A stretch of DNA of 64,000 nucleotides from Embiotoca jacksoni (lineage: Eukaryota > Chordata > Actinopteri > Embiotocidae), in assembly GCA_022577435.1 (NCBI GenBank), contig JAKOON010000057.1, positions 1,777,501-1,841,500 on the forward strand, given 5' to 3'. Position numbers and translations under genes: made by a program. The notes below the pieces were generated by a model. The model saw only the letters and a program-made list of their open reading frames with translations. It had not been told where the DNA came from and made no database searches. This document shows positions 12,329 through 24,100 of this stretch, piece by piece. The stretch's first letter is position 1, and each line of letters begins with the position of its first letter.

Positions 12329-12896
12329 TATATCGTCTAATAAAAGGTGCTTCGTGTTTCTGCCAAACAGCAAAAGAAATTCCTCCAAACTCAGCGTATC
12401 GCTAAAGATGAGACGCCTTTCACTAATACTCAAAATCAGAAGTTCTCAGAAAACATGCGTTTTCCAAATTGTGTTGCGCAATCTCACACATAAGTCTCAA
12501 TTGTATCCCAAATATTCTCATATTTGATATTTAACAAATTATAAAACATGTAATGTATAAACATTTAAAACATGAGAAAGTTGGTATTAGATTTTGATCT
12601 GTTCTTCCTTCGTAGATATAGTTTTATATTTTTGACCGTGAGATGTTTCGCTGGACGCTGTGGGCGGCAGATCACATGGGTATCGACACGTTTTCTAAAA
12701 TCCTTTATTGTGGGAGAACAGAGAAGAGACGAAGGCTCCTTACCCCCCGGGTGCCAAGTCGGAGCCTTCCAAGGTACAGAGGGGGATTATGGGATGCCCG
12801 GTGTGCTCTGGAGACACATACAGGGTTTCAGGGTCAAGACTATCCATCCAGGACTTTTGTACTTCAACCGCTAAACAGACACAAAACACATGACAA

Positions 12897-12899
<3 letters not shown>

Positions 12900-12968
<69 letters not shown>
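12900..12968 (+). repeat. (CA)n microsatellite
   Basis: An uninterrupted CA tract of about 34 units. Confidence 0.98.
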
Positions 12969-12969
<1 letters not shown>

Positions 12970-14149
12970 CATTACACATAAATAAACAGCAAAGATTTTC
13001 ACATTTAACAAAGACACTCAACACATGAATAAATATGCTTACAGTGAGCTAAAGTTGAGAACTGATAAATAAACCCGGGGATTAAATCATCAAGAGTGCT
13101 ATTCAATAAAAATAAAAACAGAACAACAACATAAAGTATGGACTCATTGTACACGACTGTCCAGTCAGCAGATCGGGGACAGCATGACTAACTACGACCC
13201 CGTAGAACTAAATATCTACAGGACGCCCGGCAGCAACAGCATACGACTCTTTTTCCATAATTTGGATGATTTATTTGTACATAATCCAGAATCCATTCAT
13301 TCAACTGCTCACTAAACACAGACAGACAATCTTGTGGCAGAAACTTAAAGCATCTAGACACAGTGGAGAGCATCGAACCGAAGTTTAAACATCAGAGTGA
13401 GGGAGTTTGAACATTTTCCGGAGGATGGAGTTGCACGAGAGGAAGTGAAGTTTTTTATGTATTTTGTGCCCTTGCGAGGAGGTTTCTGTGTCTCTGCCGG
13501 CACCGTCAGAGCGCTTTAGGCCCTGAGTTCATACATGATGTGAGAAAATACACTTTAATAGAACATATCTAACATCGTCCACTGTCTCATTTCCTACTTT
13601 CCAACAAGCTCTTCTGGTGCCGACAGATACGTAGAAACCTCCCAGCAGGGAGGGCTTTTTTTTTTTTTTTTTTTTACCATGCATGTGATTTATTTACTTA
13701 TTTTTTTGTTATATTTAGTACATCGATAGGACATATTACAGCACAGCTGTGTTCATTTTGTTAAAAAAGTTTTACAACCATGATTAATGACCTGGTTAAC
13801 AGTTGTTGGCTGTGATGCAATTTGCTTGTTTGCAAACAGAAAAAGGGACCAAAGAATACGACTTTGCTGCTTTCTGTCGTTCAGTTTTTTTTTTCCCCTG
13901 TTTAGAATAGAAACCTGGAGTGGACATAAATAGTTTTCATGCAAAGAGGGATTTGTTAAGCTCGTCAAAATCATATCGCTCTCTTTTTTTTTTTTTAAGC
14001 GCCAACTAATTACATGTTTAATCGAGATAACGGTGTGTTTGCTTAATGTTAGATACATGGATGTTGTAAAAGAAACACTTTACCAGACTGAACGAACGCC
14101 TTCGGCCTTTTGGATCAGTTAGTAGGGTCACATGCACCACAGCCTTTAT

Positions 14150-14291
14150 TTACATATATACACATATACACACACACATATATATGTGTATATATATTTT
14201 TCTATGTGTGTGTTAGTATAGATGTGTGTATATCATACACTGTATGGCGTGTATATATGTGCGTATTTGTGAGTATATCATAGACTGTATG

Positions 14292-14353
<62 letters not shown>

Positions 14354-14525
14354 TCTCGTATTTATGTGTATAATAGACTGTATGGTGTATATATGTGTTT
14401 TAGTATATATGTGTGTATATTATAGACTATATGGTGTATGTGTATATATATATTTATATATGTGTGTGTTTTAGTATATATGTGTGTATATAATAGACTG
14501 CATGGTGTGTGTGTGTGTATGTATG
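14150..14525 (+). repeat. TA/TG-rich compound microsatellite with a longer-period repeat
   Basis: A pure (TA)n run lies at about 14297-14340. On both sides a unit of about 60-75 bp recurs, built from ATAGACTGTATGGTGT plus alternating TATATGTGTGT. At least four such units are visible (near 14235, 14280, 14370, 14425 and 14490). The poly-Ile/Tyr/Cys frame across it is an artefact. Confidence 0.9.
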
Positions 14526-14929
14526 TTTACTATACATATACGTGAACTACAAAACCTCTAAAAAGCGTTGTATTAAAAGCCCCATACAGCTAAACTACAT
14601 CCGAAATACACATCGTAGTTTACCTCCTGCAAACCTAACAGACTGTCAACTACCTGTCAATCATCATTAGTTGTTTACTTAGAAAGCTACCGTGCCGTCG
14701 GTTTGTTATGTTAACGTTCAGCTAGCTACAATATGTTTGATAACTTCAAATGATGAACAACTTACCCGTGTTTCTTACGCCAACACTGTTAATTTCACTT
14801 GTGCTTAAAAGCAAACTGTCGGATTTTTTTGGACGTTTTGCTCACAACAGAAGGTTATTTATGCCGTCGGCGACTCTGGGGAAAACAAACTGACAACAAC
14901 ATGTGAATAAGTTGTGCTCTGTCACTTGA

Positions 14930-15240
14930 GAGATGCGGCTAACAGTCACTTGTAAAATGGCAGTTCTCTCTCCGGCCGAACACCCCCCCCCCCCCCCTCG
15001 ACCACTGCAAAGGCAGCGGGGGGCGGGGGAGGTGGAAGGGGACTGATAACAGTGTCACGATACGTGCTGCAAAGTGTAGCCAAATGGCTGTATGCAGAAA
15101 TATATCCCGAAAAGAAAACACGTCCCTCTTATGATCTTCGGTGATTGTTGCTGATGGAAACGGACACAGACGTGCACGTGACTGCCCCCCCTCGGCTAAA
15201 GCAGAAGGTGGTACGGTCCGTAGAATGGCAGCCTGTCAGG
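14930..15240. promoter_or_regulatory. GC-rich patch, possible promoter
   Basis: In an AT-rich setting this 300-bp patch has CGGCCG, a run of 15 C (14983-14997), GGGGGGCGGGGGAGG (Sp1-like) and several CpGs. Nothing coding was recognised. It lies 6.6 kb upstream of the first visible CELF1 exon on its strand, so a CELF1 first exon here is possible, but this is only inference from base composition. Confidence 0.25.
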
Positions 15241-15924
15241 GTTGGTCATTTCCTCCTGTCCAACATGCTCTTATTAATGGGGTTAAAGTTGTATTTTATG
15301 ATTTATATATATAGCTATATCTATCTTTAGATTTTACAGGTTCTTTTTCACCCATCTTATGCACTTATTTTATCCTGTTTTACCAGCAAAAAGAAAAAAA
15401 TTATATCTAAACCGGGTTTGCATGAAAACAAAATCGAAATGGAGGCAGGGTTTTGATTTTTACATACTTCCAAATTAGCTGGTTTAGGTTTCATTTTTAT
15501 TCTTTTTTCTTAGGCTGATAAACAGGCTATTTGAGAATGATAAATAAGGTGTTAAAAATACAAACAAATGTGACGGCTAATTTGGAAGTGTAATTTAAAA
15601 ATGCCATCCATAATCTTTGATAAACTACCTGCCATCAGTTCTTCCTCGCTGTTTGGCTCTCTGTGTTTAGACAGCAAAACTAGAAGCAACGCGGTTTATG
15701 TGAAATGTGGTCTCACCATATAATTCAGGCGACTAATTGTTGCACTTCCCTGCATCAGTCCAGTCAGACAGTATGCATTAAGGTACAAGAGTATTACACA
15801 TCCTCAGTTGTAAGACATTGCACTTCCTTTTTGTGCAAACAATGTGTTGAATTATCAAAAATGGATTTTGAAGTACGTATTTTGTAGCCTTCATATATAT
15901 TCTTACCAAACTTCAATAATGTGC

Positions 15925-17290
15925 TGCACCAAAGTTTTCAAATCCTTTTAGAATTGTCTCCCAATTTCTGCACAAATATGACCTAAATCATTCAATTTTC
16001 ACACAAGTACTAAAAAGTAAATAAAGAAATTTTAAAAAATGAGAAAAAAAATATACATGGTGATATGTTGATTGAAGAAAATGATCCAATATTGCATATC
16101 TTTGAGTGGCAAAAAAATATGTGCTTTCCGTGAACTATGTGACATCCTTGTGCAGCAATAACAGCAATGAAATGTCTCTGGTATCTGTGGACACGTCCTG
16201 CACGTCGGCGTGGAGGACTTTCAGCCCGTTCCTCTGCACAGATCAGCTTCCCCAGCCCGGTGAGACATCATCAGCACCAAATTTTCCTTTTCTCCAAACA
16301 GAACATTTGATCTATTTTGGTCTCAGCCACATACAAAACAAATTTCTAACAATTTCCTTTTGTTTAATTCACATCATCTTTAGCCAACTTGATCTTGATT
16401 TGTGGGTTCCTCTGTTGTACAGTTCTGAGGTTCTGTGTGACTTCACTATCTTCAGCAGCCTGAGATTACTTCTGCTGGGATTTGGCACAAAAACATTTTT
16501 TTTTAATTCAAATGATTTAATTGGCAATGGGTTTTTTTAAGGGTCTCTGTAAAAAGTCAGTCAGACAGCTGCAGCAAACTGGATCACATCATTCCAGTTC
16601 TGAGGTCTTTACACCGGCTTCCTGTCCAACAAAGAATCCACTTTTAAATCCTGCTGTTGGTTTATAAAGCACAAAATGCATTTGTGATCTGCTGCTACCT
16701 TATGAACCATCCCGACCCCTCAGGTCGTCTGGGACGAGTTTCCTTTCTGCTCCCAGAGTCAGAACTAAACATGGAGATGCAGTGTTCAGTTTCTACGCTC
16801 CGCATATCTGGAACAAACTCCCAGAAAGCTGCAGGTCTGGTGCACCCCTCAGCTCCTTTAAATCAAGACTTTTCTGTTTGTTGCCTTTCACTGAACCAGA
16901 TCTGAGGATGTCTTAAACTGCACTGTAACTTTTGTCCTATTTTTTAGCTTACTTAATGTTTTAATGACTGTTTTTAATGTTTTAATCAATGTTCTTAACT
17001 GTTTTTAAATGTCTTTTTCTTTTGCCTGATGTTTTGATGCTTTTAATGGTTTTAAGTGAAGCACTTTGAATTACCTTGTTGTTGAAATGTGCTATACAAA
17101 TAAGCTTGCCTTGCTCTTGGAGTGATCTTTGAGGTGGACCACTCGTGGGGAGGGTAACACTGTGGTTTTAAAAAACAAACAAACAAACAAACAAAAAAAC
17201 AGGGCACCCACTCACACCTGACAATCAGTCCCATTGACTGAAAACACTTAACTCTAATTTGAACTTCAAATTTACTGCCAATGCTGGAGG
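15925..17290 (-). mobile_element. Decayed Tc1-like element containing an inserted LINE tail
   Basis: The left part (15925-16110) reads like the terminal repeat of a fish Tc1 family: CACAAATATGACCTAAATCA, TTTTCACACAAGTACTAAAA, AAAATGATCCAATATTGCAT, GTGGCAAAAAAATATGTG. The right part (17106-17290), read on the minus strand, has GTTACCCTCCCCACGAGTGG and AAGATCACTCCAAGAGCAAG of the transposase, then the TGTCAGGTGTGAGTGGGTGC and GTGAACCTCCAGC parts of the other end. The middle is interrupted by a retroposon at 16546-17105. Confidence 0.65.
16546..17105 (+). mobile_element. Non-LTR retrotransposon 3' end (L2/CR1-group type), 5'-truncated
   Basis: The 3' coding end is partly readable: the HIWNKLPEKLQVWCTP-like part near 16800-16850, then LLLFKSRLFCL-like sequence. 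It is followed by a long T-rich 3' UTR and the tail GAAATGTGCTATACAAATAA with CTTGCCTTG repeats. This is the standard look of a common teleost LINE tail. It lies inside an older Tc1-like element. Confidence 0.7.
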
Positions 17291-17606
17291 TTCACATACA
17301 TTTACCATCCAGACACCCTGGTAGATGAACTCTCCTGGTTTCAGCTTGAATAAATACTGACTTTACAACGTCTTTTACATATTTTTGGCCATGTAGCTGC
17401 CGGAGTTGTGCACCCAGCAGTAACTGGGGGACTGAATGTGTGCGTGCAGCTCGCTCACTCGTATCTCCATGATACACTGTAATGTCCAGTGACGCCATGC
17501 ATATGAGACATTTAGAGAACGGTGATCAATTTTTGTATCATTTATCCTACCAGAAATTTAATGATTTTTACCATAAAAATAAACATTTTCTTATTCTTAA
17601 AATTGA

Positions 17607-17637
<31 letters not shown>

Positions 17638-17748
17638 GGGATTGAGGTCAAGGAATCGGTACCAGTATCAAATATTTTTGAACGATACCGTCAACTCTAT
17701 TCCATAATAGTCACACCGTCTGTAAAGTCAGGTCACTTTTATGTAACT

Positions 17749-17754
17749 TTTATT
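17749..17754 (-). other. Candidate MTFMT polyadenylation signal
   Basis: AATAAA on the minus strand, 436 bp beyond the MTFMT stop codon. Other signals could be used; no transcript evidence is available. Confidence 0.3.
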
Positions 17755-17949
17755 TTTCTGAAAAAAAAAGCTGAGCGCTGTAATATTTCCAATGTTTCCA
17801 TTCGAAGTATTCTTATTATCAAAGGAAGTGATTACATATGATCTTTCTTCTTTAATAGTGGTTTAAAAAAAAAAAAAATCATTATTTTTTTCTTCGACTT
17901 GCAGTTTTTGCAAATTCCCACAATAAAAAAAAATGCAGGAATAGCAAAA

Positions 17950-17994
17950 TTATGGAAGGGTGTTTCTGCATTATTATGGAAGGGTGTTTCTGCA
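17950..17994 (-). repeat. 24-bp period duplication in the MTFMT 3' UTR region
   Basis: TTATGGAAGGGTGTTTCTGC occurs twice in tandem, with perfect identity, 200 bp downstream of the MTFMT stop. Confidence 0.85.
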
Positions 17995-18189
17995 TTGTGG
18001 AAAATATTTAAAGTATTTTTTTTTTTAAAAGCCTTGAAGGGGAGGAGTCGGATGGTGTGACTAAAATTATGACTGGTACCGTCGCACAAAATCAATAAAT
18101 AAAATACAGCAATACAATAAATGTGTTGTATATTTAGATGTCTTAAAACAGACATTTCAACATTTCACATCATGAAGAATATTATTGTT

Positions 18190-21100
18190 TCAACACAACG
18201 TTGAGTTCTTTCTCATGTGACGTGCATCCGTTCCTCTTTTCCTGCTGAGAAACTGGCCTTCAGCCATCTGCCCGGGCGTTATTCTCCGCAGGGTCCGATG
18301 CAGGTAGCCGTTATAGAAATCTGCTGCTGTCAGCCTTTTATTCAGGAGCACTGCTCTGAATCCCACCCAGCCGTCCTGCAACGGGAAACACACACCGAGA
18401 GTTAAGAGACTAAAACATATTGAAGCTACTTGGGCGGCAAAATTCAGCGCGCTTCACGTCGATAAAAAGCAAAAGAAGGAATTTACATGCATAAGATGCG
18501 ATAAATAGGACTTAAATAAGAGGTCAATGAAAATGGCAAAAGAGAGTTATTCAGAGATAAGAATATAAAGAGACAACAGAATACAGTAATAATCACTATG
18601 TACAGTGGGTACGGAAAGTATTCAGACCCCTTTAAATTTTTCACTCTTTGTTTCATTGCAGCCATTTGCTAAAATCAAAAAAGTTCATTTTATTTCTCAT
18701 TAATGTACACTCAGCACCCCATCTTGACAGAAAAAAAACAGAAATGTAGAAATTTGTGCAAATTTTTAAAAAAAGAAAAACTGAAATATCACATGGTCAT
18801 AAGTATTCAGACCCTTTGCTCAGTATTGAGTAGAAGCACCCTTTTGAGCTCGTACAGCCATGAGTCTTCTTGGGAATGATGCAACAAGCTTTTCACACCT
18901 GGATTTGGGGATCCTCTGCCATTCTTCCTTGCAGATCCTCTCCAGTTCCGTCAGGTTGGATGGTGAACGTTGGTGGACAGCCATTTTCAGGTCTCTCCAG
19001 AGATGCTCAATTGGGTTTAGGTCAGGGCTCTGGCTGGGCCAGTCAAGAATGGTCACAGAGTTGTTCCGAAGCCACTCCTTTGTTATTTTAGCTGTGTGCT
19101 TAGGGTCATTGTCTTGTTGGAAGGTGAACCTTCGGCCCAGTCTGAGGTCCAGAGCACTCTGGAAGAGGTTTTCTTCCAGGATATCTCTGTACTTGGCCGC
19201 ATTCATCTTTCCTTCAATTGCAACCAGTCGTCCTGTCCCTGCAGCTGAAAAACACCCCCATAGCATGATGCTGTCACCACCATGTTTCACTGTTGGGATT
19301 GTATTGGGCAGGTGATGAGCAGTGCCTGGTTTTCTCCACACATATCGCTTAGAATTAACGCCAAAAAGTTCAATCTTGGTCTCATCAGACCAGAGAATCT
19401 TATTTCTCATAGTCTGGGAGTCCTTCATGTGTTTTTTGGCTAACTCTATGCGGGCTTTCATATGTCTTGCACTGAGGAGAGGCTTCCGTCGGGCCACTCT
19501 GCCATAAAGCCCCGACTGGTGGAGGGCTGCAGTGATAGTTGACTTTGTGGAACTTTCTCCCATCTCCCTACTGCATCTCTGGAGCTCAGCCACAGTAATC
19601 TTTGGGTTCTTCTTTACCTCTCTCACCAAGGCTCTTCTCCCACGATTGCTCAGTTTGGCTGGACGGCCAGGTCTAGAAAGAGTTCTGGTCGTCCCAAACT
19701 TCTTCCATTTAAGGATTATGGAGGCCACTGTGCTCTTAGGAACCTTGAGTGCTGCAGAAATTATTTTGTAACCTTGGCCAGATCTGTGCCTTGCCACAAT
19801 TCTGTCTCTGAGCTCCTTGGACAGTTCCTTCGACCTCATGATTCTCATTTGCTCTGACATGCACTGTGAGCTGTAAGGTCTTATATAGACAGGTGTGTGC
19901 CTTTCCTAATCAAGTCCAATCAGTTTAATTCAACACAGCTGGACTCCAATGAAGGAGTAAAACCATCTCAAGGAGGATCAGAAGAAATGGACAGCATGTG
20001 AGTTAAATATGAGTGTCACAGCAAAGGGTCTAAATACTTATGACCATGTGATATTTCAGTTTTTCTTTTTTAATAAATTTGCACAAATTTCTACATTTCT
20101 GTTTTTTTCTGTCAACATGGGGTGCTGAGTGTACATTAATGAGAAATAAAATGAACTTTTTTGATTTTAGCAAATGGCTGCAATGAAACAAAGAGTGAAA
20201 AATGTAAAGGGGTCTGAATGCTTTCCGTACCCACTGTATAATTTACTATATACTAAAAATATACGGAGAGATCAATCAAAGAAAAATGCTGCCAAGAAGT
20301 AGTTTTTTTTTCTTGCTATAATATGATGCAAAGGCATGTTTGGTCATGTAAAAAAAACTCTTCACCGTCACATTATTAGAGTGTTCCCATTAAAAAATCT
20401 CAAAATCTGTCATTCAAGACTTTTATACATCACCTACAGATACAAAATTAATGAACGAATATAATTCTACACAGCTCTTTTTTACATTCATAGTTTTAAT
20501 GCTGGGGTATAGAAGGATACGGTCTCGGTGACGTAATAAACAAAAACAACAAACCTTACAGCAGACAGCCAGAGTGTTGGACTCCTTCAGATAGTTGACT
20601 GAGCCGGGGACGGGCGTCCTCCTTGGATCTGAAAAAGAACATGCGTGTCAAATATAAGTACCGTACGGCTCACACTTTTAAAAGTCCTTTGGCTATAAAA
20701 ATATTCCCATTCAAATGTTTACTGTTTACGAAGAACTCAATATTCTTCAACAGCTACATAGAAGTCTTTAAGAAGAATTGAATGATCCCGTCTGGTTTGT
20801 TGTGGCAGGAATGTTTGACCTCAGATTGATGATCCAAATGGAACCAAATCTCCAGATCTGTGAGACTCTCCTCCTGACGAGCTCAATAAGTCTCATCCTG
20901 ATGTTAATGACATTTGAGATATGTTCACAAGGATCAAAGGGTAAACAGGTGATTCATTTTCCTGTATAGTGTACATAATTATTATAATATAATTATATAA
21001 CACTCCGCCCCCAGAGATCTAATTGGTCAACTGAACATTTGGAACAAATCATCATGACATCATCACACCCTGCTGAAATATCACTCCACCTCGTCAATGG

Positions 21101-24100
21101 GAAAATAGAATTAGAATTGAATCTCATATATTCTGTAATATAATGTAGTTTCTATTTGTTATAGTTCTATTAAATGACCCATTTGGTGAAGTCGGGTCTC
21201 TTTTGGTCCTTTGTGGTCGCTCTGAGCACCCGTACCGTAACACCACGGACAGTCACGCACTTACAATCCTAGCGGCGGCTAGCTGGACCGGTTTGGTTTG
21301 AACACATGACACGGTGGTAAAATGTTAAAAACACACGAGTCCATGGATATCTTTGTTTATCAGATATCTTTGTTCATCAGATATATTTGTTCATCAGATA
21401 TCTTTGTTCCAACCAGACTGAGCTAGCTGAGCAGTTTAGTGTTTCTATGTTCTGTATTTATTCAGTTGGAGACTAGAAATCCTCTCTGTTGCTAGGTGGT
21501 TGCTAAGGGTCGGACTACTTCCTGGAGTAGTAAACATTGCGTATGTTACATAAGAGTCTACTGACGTTTTGTTCTGTACTGTTTTTTTGTATGTTCTAAA
21601 TAAAGTAAAAAAAAAATTTTTTAAAAAAAGATACACTTTATACTTACATAGCGAAACAATTTTTTTTTTTTTAAAGTTGGTGGCTTCCAGTTGAACCCGA
21701 AAAATAAAATAAAAAATAAATTGAAATAATTCCAAATTTGGGGAAACAAACCTGATATTGAGATGTGACATTTTCCAACAAAAACCAGAAGTTTTATTGT
21801 CCTGCCCATCCACGTGGTCCTTAGAGGTATCTGATGACGAGAGGAAACGATCACGATGGTGATATTCAACATTTTGCATGATTGAAACTGAACCGACGTA
21901 CATGCGATCCAATGGCACGATACAGGCGATCGATCTGGTCACAGGTCTGCTCCTCCCACACCACCCAACTCATGGACGTATTGATTTTTGGGGCTGTTGG
22001 TAAAAATGAGAAAGTGTAAGTTGGACGACTTCCTCTTTATTTCACGTTTAGAGAGACTGTCTCTCCGTAGTAGTTCAGACCTACATACCGAATGTTGCGC
22101 TTGTCTGTCTTTGCTCCCTCTGATTTGCGATTCTCTCGGGCAGCGTCATCAACGTGTCCATCAGCTGCAGGCAAGAACACAAACACAGCGAGTCTGTAAA
22201 CCATCCTGTTGGTAACGGTATAAAGGAACCATCTTCTAGCGTGAACGGGCCGACAGCTCACCAGATGTGCTCCACTGGCGGCAAGGACGCCTCCAAGCTC
22301 GTCGGCGGTGCCGTTCTCGGGGACCCGATGGAGCTCCTGGTTCAGAACGGGGCCCACGTCAAACCTGACAGGAGAATACGTGTTTTTTTAATTTAAATAT
22401 GTAGTCAGGAACAGAGACGAGAAGAGTAGGTTTGTCCTCCGCTTGCCTGTGAGGGCGGATCTGGATGATGGTGACTCCCGTCACGGCGTCGCCGTGCATG
22501 ACAGTGTGGAAGACGGGTGCCGGACCTCTCCACCGCGGCAGCAGGCTGGGGTGAACGTTCAAAACCCCACTGCAACCGAAACACAGCACAGAAACACGTT
22601 TTATTACCATTTCTGATTTAATGCTTTAATTGTAGGTTGGATTGTATGTCTTGGTATGTGTATGTATACAGTACATGTGTATTTATTCACAAAGTATTCA
22701 GACCCCAGCATTTTTTTTTTACCCACTTTATTGCTTTGTGGATTTAATTGTAAATGAATAAAATTGTCATTTTTTTGTGATCAATCGAACCACAAAGTGA
22801 GAAATGTTTAGAATTTGCACCGCGTTGTCTGTTTTATTGTTGTTGTGGCGTATTTATGCTTTTCTTCTTGTGACTGTGAAAAACGGTTTTTCGATCCATC
22901 TGTATGTCATATAGTGGATTGACTTTATAGAAGTCAAAGATTTTTATTTTTTTATTTCTCAAAACTGTTGGAACGCCCGTTCAGCATTATGATTGTCTGG
23001 CTTGTGGTGTTGCTTTGTAAACTTTCCAGAGAGCAGCTCGCTGCGGACGAAGGTGAAGATGCGCTCAATGACGTCCGCTTCGACGCTGCACAGAAAGTCG
23101 GTCGCCTTTTTTTTAATTAAGGTTTATTAATATTAATAATTAAATTAATATTAAATGCGGTTTAAAAAGGCTTCAGAACAAAAACAAACAAAGCCATGAA
23201 GCCCAAGGAACTGTGGTAAGACGAGGATATGGAACCATTTCTAATGCTTCCAGCGGTTCTGGATGAACAGCGGCCTTAACACTTGTGAAATGGAAGAAAT
23301 GTCTACACCAGGACTTTTCGTAGAACCTTTTCTGTGTTTTCAAAGCCAGACAAGCTGAACAAATATGTTTCTTGGTCAGGGAGATGACGAGGGACCAGAA
23401 GAGTGTTTCAGAGGTCGTCTACAGAGATCGAGGAATGGGTCAAAAGAACTAGCATCCTGGCAGCACTCCACTAACCCGGCCTTCACAGTCGAGCACCTCG
23501 TGTGACGGCCTTCTGGGACTTTTGTCAAACGGCTTTTAAGAGACTCAGAAAGGAGGCAAAAGATTCATTGATCTGAAGGTACAGCTCTTTATGTGGCGAA
23601 CGCCGTCCTTGCAGTGAGACGCAGCGTCTCGCTGGGGAGCTTCTTAATGAAACTGGTCCGATTTGAAGCCAAATACATAAAGGTCCTTTAAAAATGAGAG
23701 ATCTCAGTTTTTGTGTTTTAGAAATTTGCAAAAAATTCAAAAAAGTTTTCATTTCGTAATTATGGGTAACTGAATGTGTGGGTTAGTTTCGAGTGTTTCA
23801 CTTTTACAACACCATAAAGTGTGCAAAAAGTGAATCTATGTATTTATATGTACACGTATGTATAAATATGTATATATGAAGCCGGGTATTCCATGCTACA
23901 ATCATCCTGTTGCTGTGGCAACGGGAGTAAACACTTTACCAAAAAGACCAGAGCTGGAAAAACTGCACACACAACAACTTGTACAGGAGGTCAAAGGTGA
24001 AACAGAAAGCAGGTTTGTAAACATTGATGGATGTTTACAACATTTGCATTTTACATTTTACTGTTTCACCTTTGTTTTCTCTTCCAAATAAGCTTTGACT

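Larger units (their letters stand above)
12329..14940. other. Region without a recognised gene; microsatellites and poly(T)
   Basis: It contains a (CA)n tract, a 20-base poly(T) run near 13655 and a TA/TG-rich block at 14150-14525. A GC-richer patch at 12640-12870 is open on the minus strand (SWMDSLDPETLYVSPEHTGH) and ends at a possible GGTAAGG donor near 12745. I do not recognise this peptide and its frame runs into the CA repeat, so I do not call a gene. Confidence 0.5.

Noticed and set aside
12643..13024. Overlapping frames on both strands of 94-112 codons
   Set aside because: They owe their length to the (CA)n repeat; the non-repeat part has no recognisable domain.
14097..14125. Possible tRNA or hairpin around CGCCTTCGGCCTTTTGG
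   Set aside because: No cloverleaf with A and B boxes could be drawn.
21348..21413. Regular 17-bp repeats considered as a CRISPR-like array
   Set aside because: The units are contiguous, without unique spacers, and the genome is a vertebrate.
22447..22610. Extension of MTFMT exon 3 beyond the GC donor into the intron (RQAEDKPTLL)
   Set aside because: It breaks the Arg-Phe-Asp-Val junction conserved in MTFMT, while splicing at GC restores it exactly.
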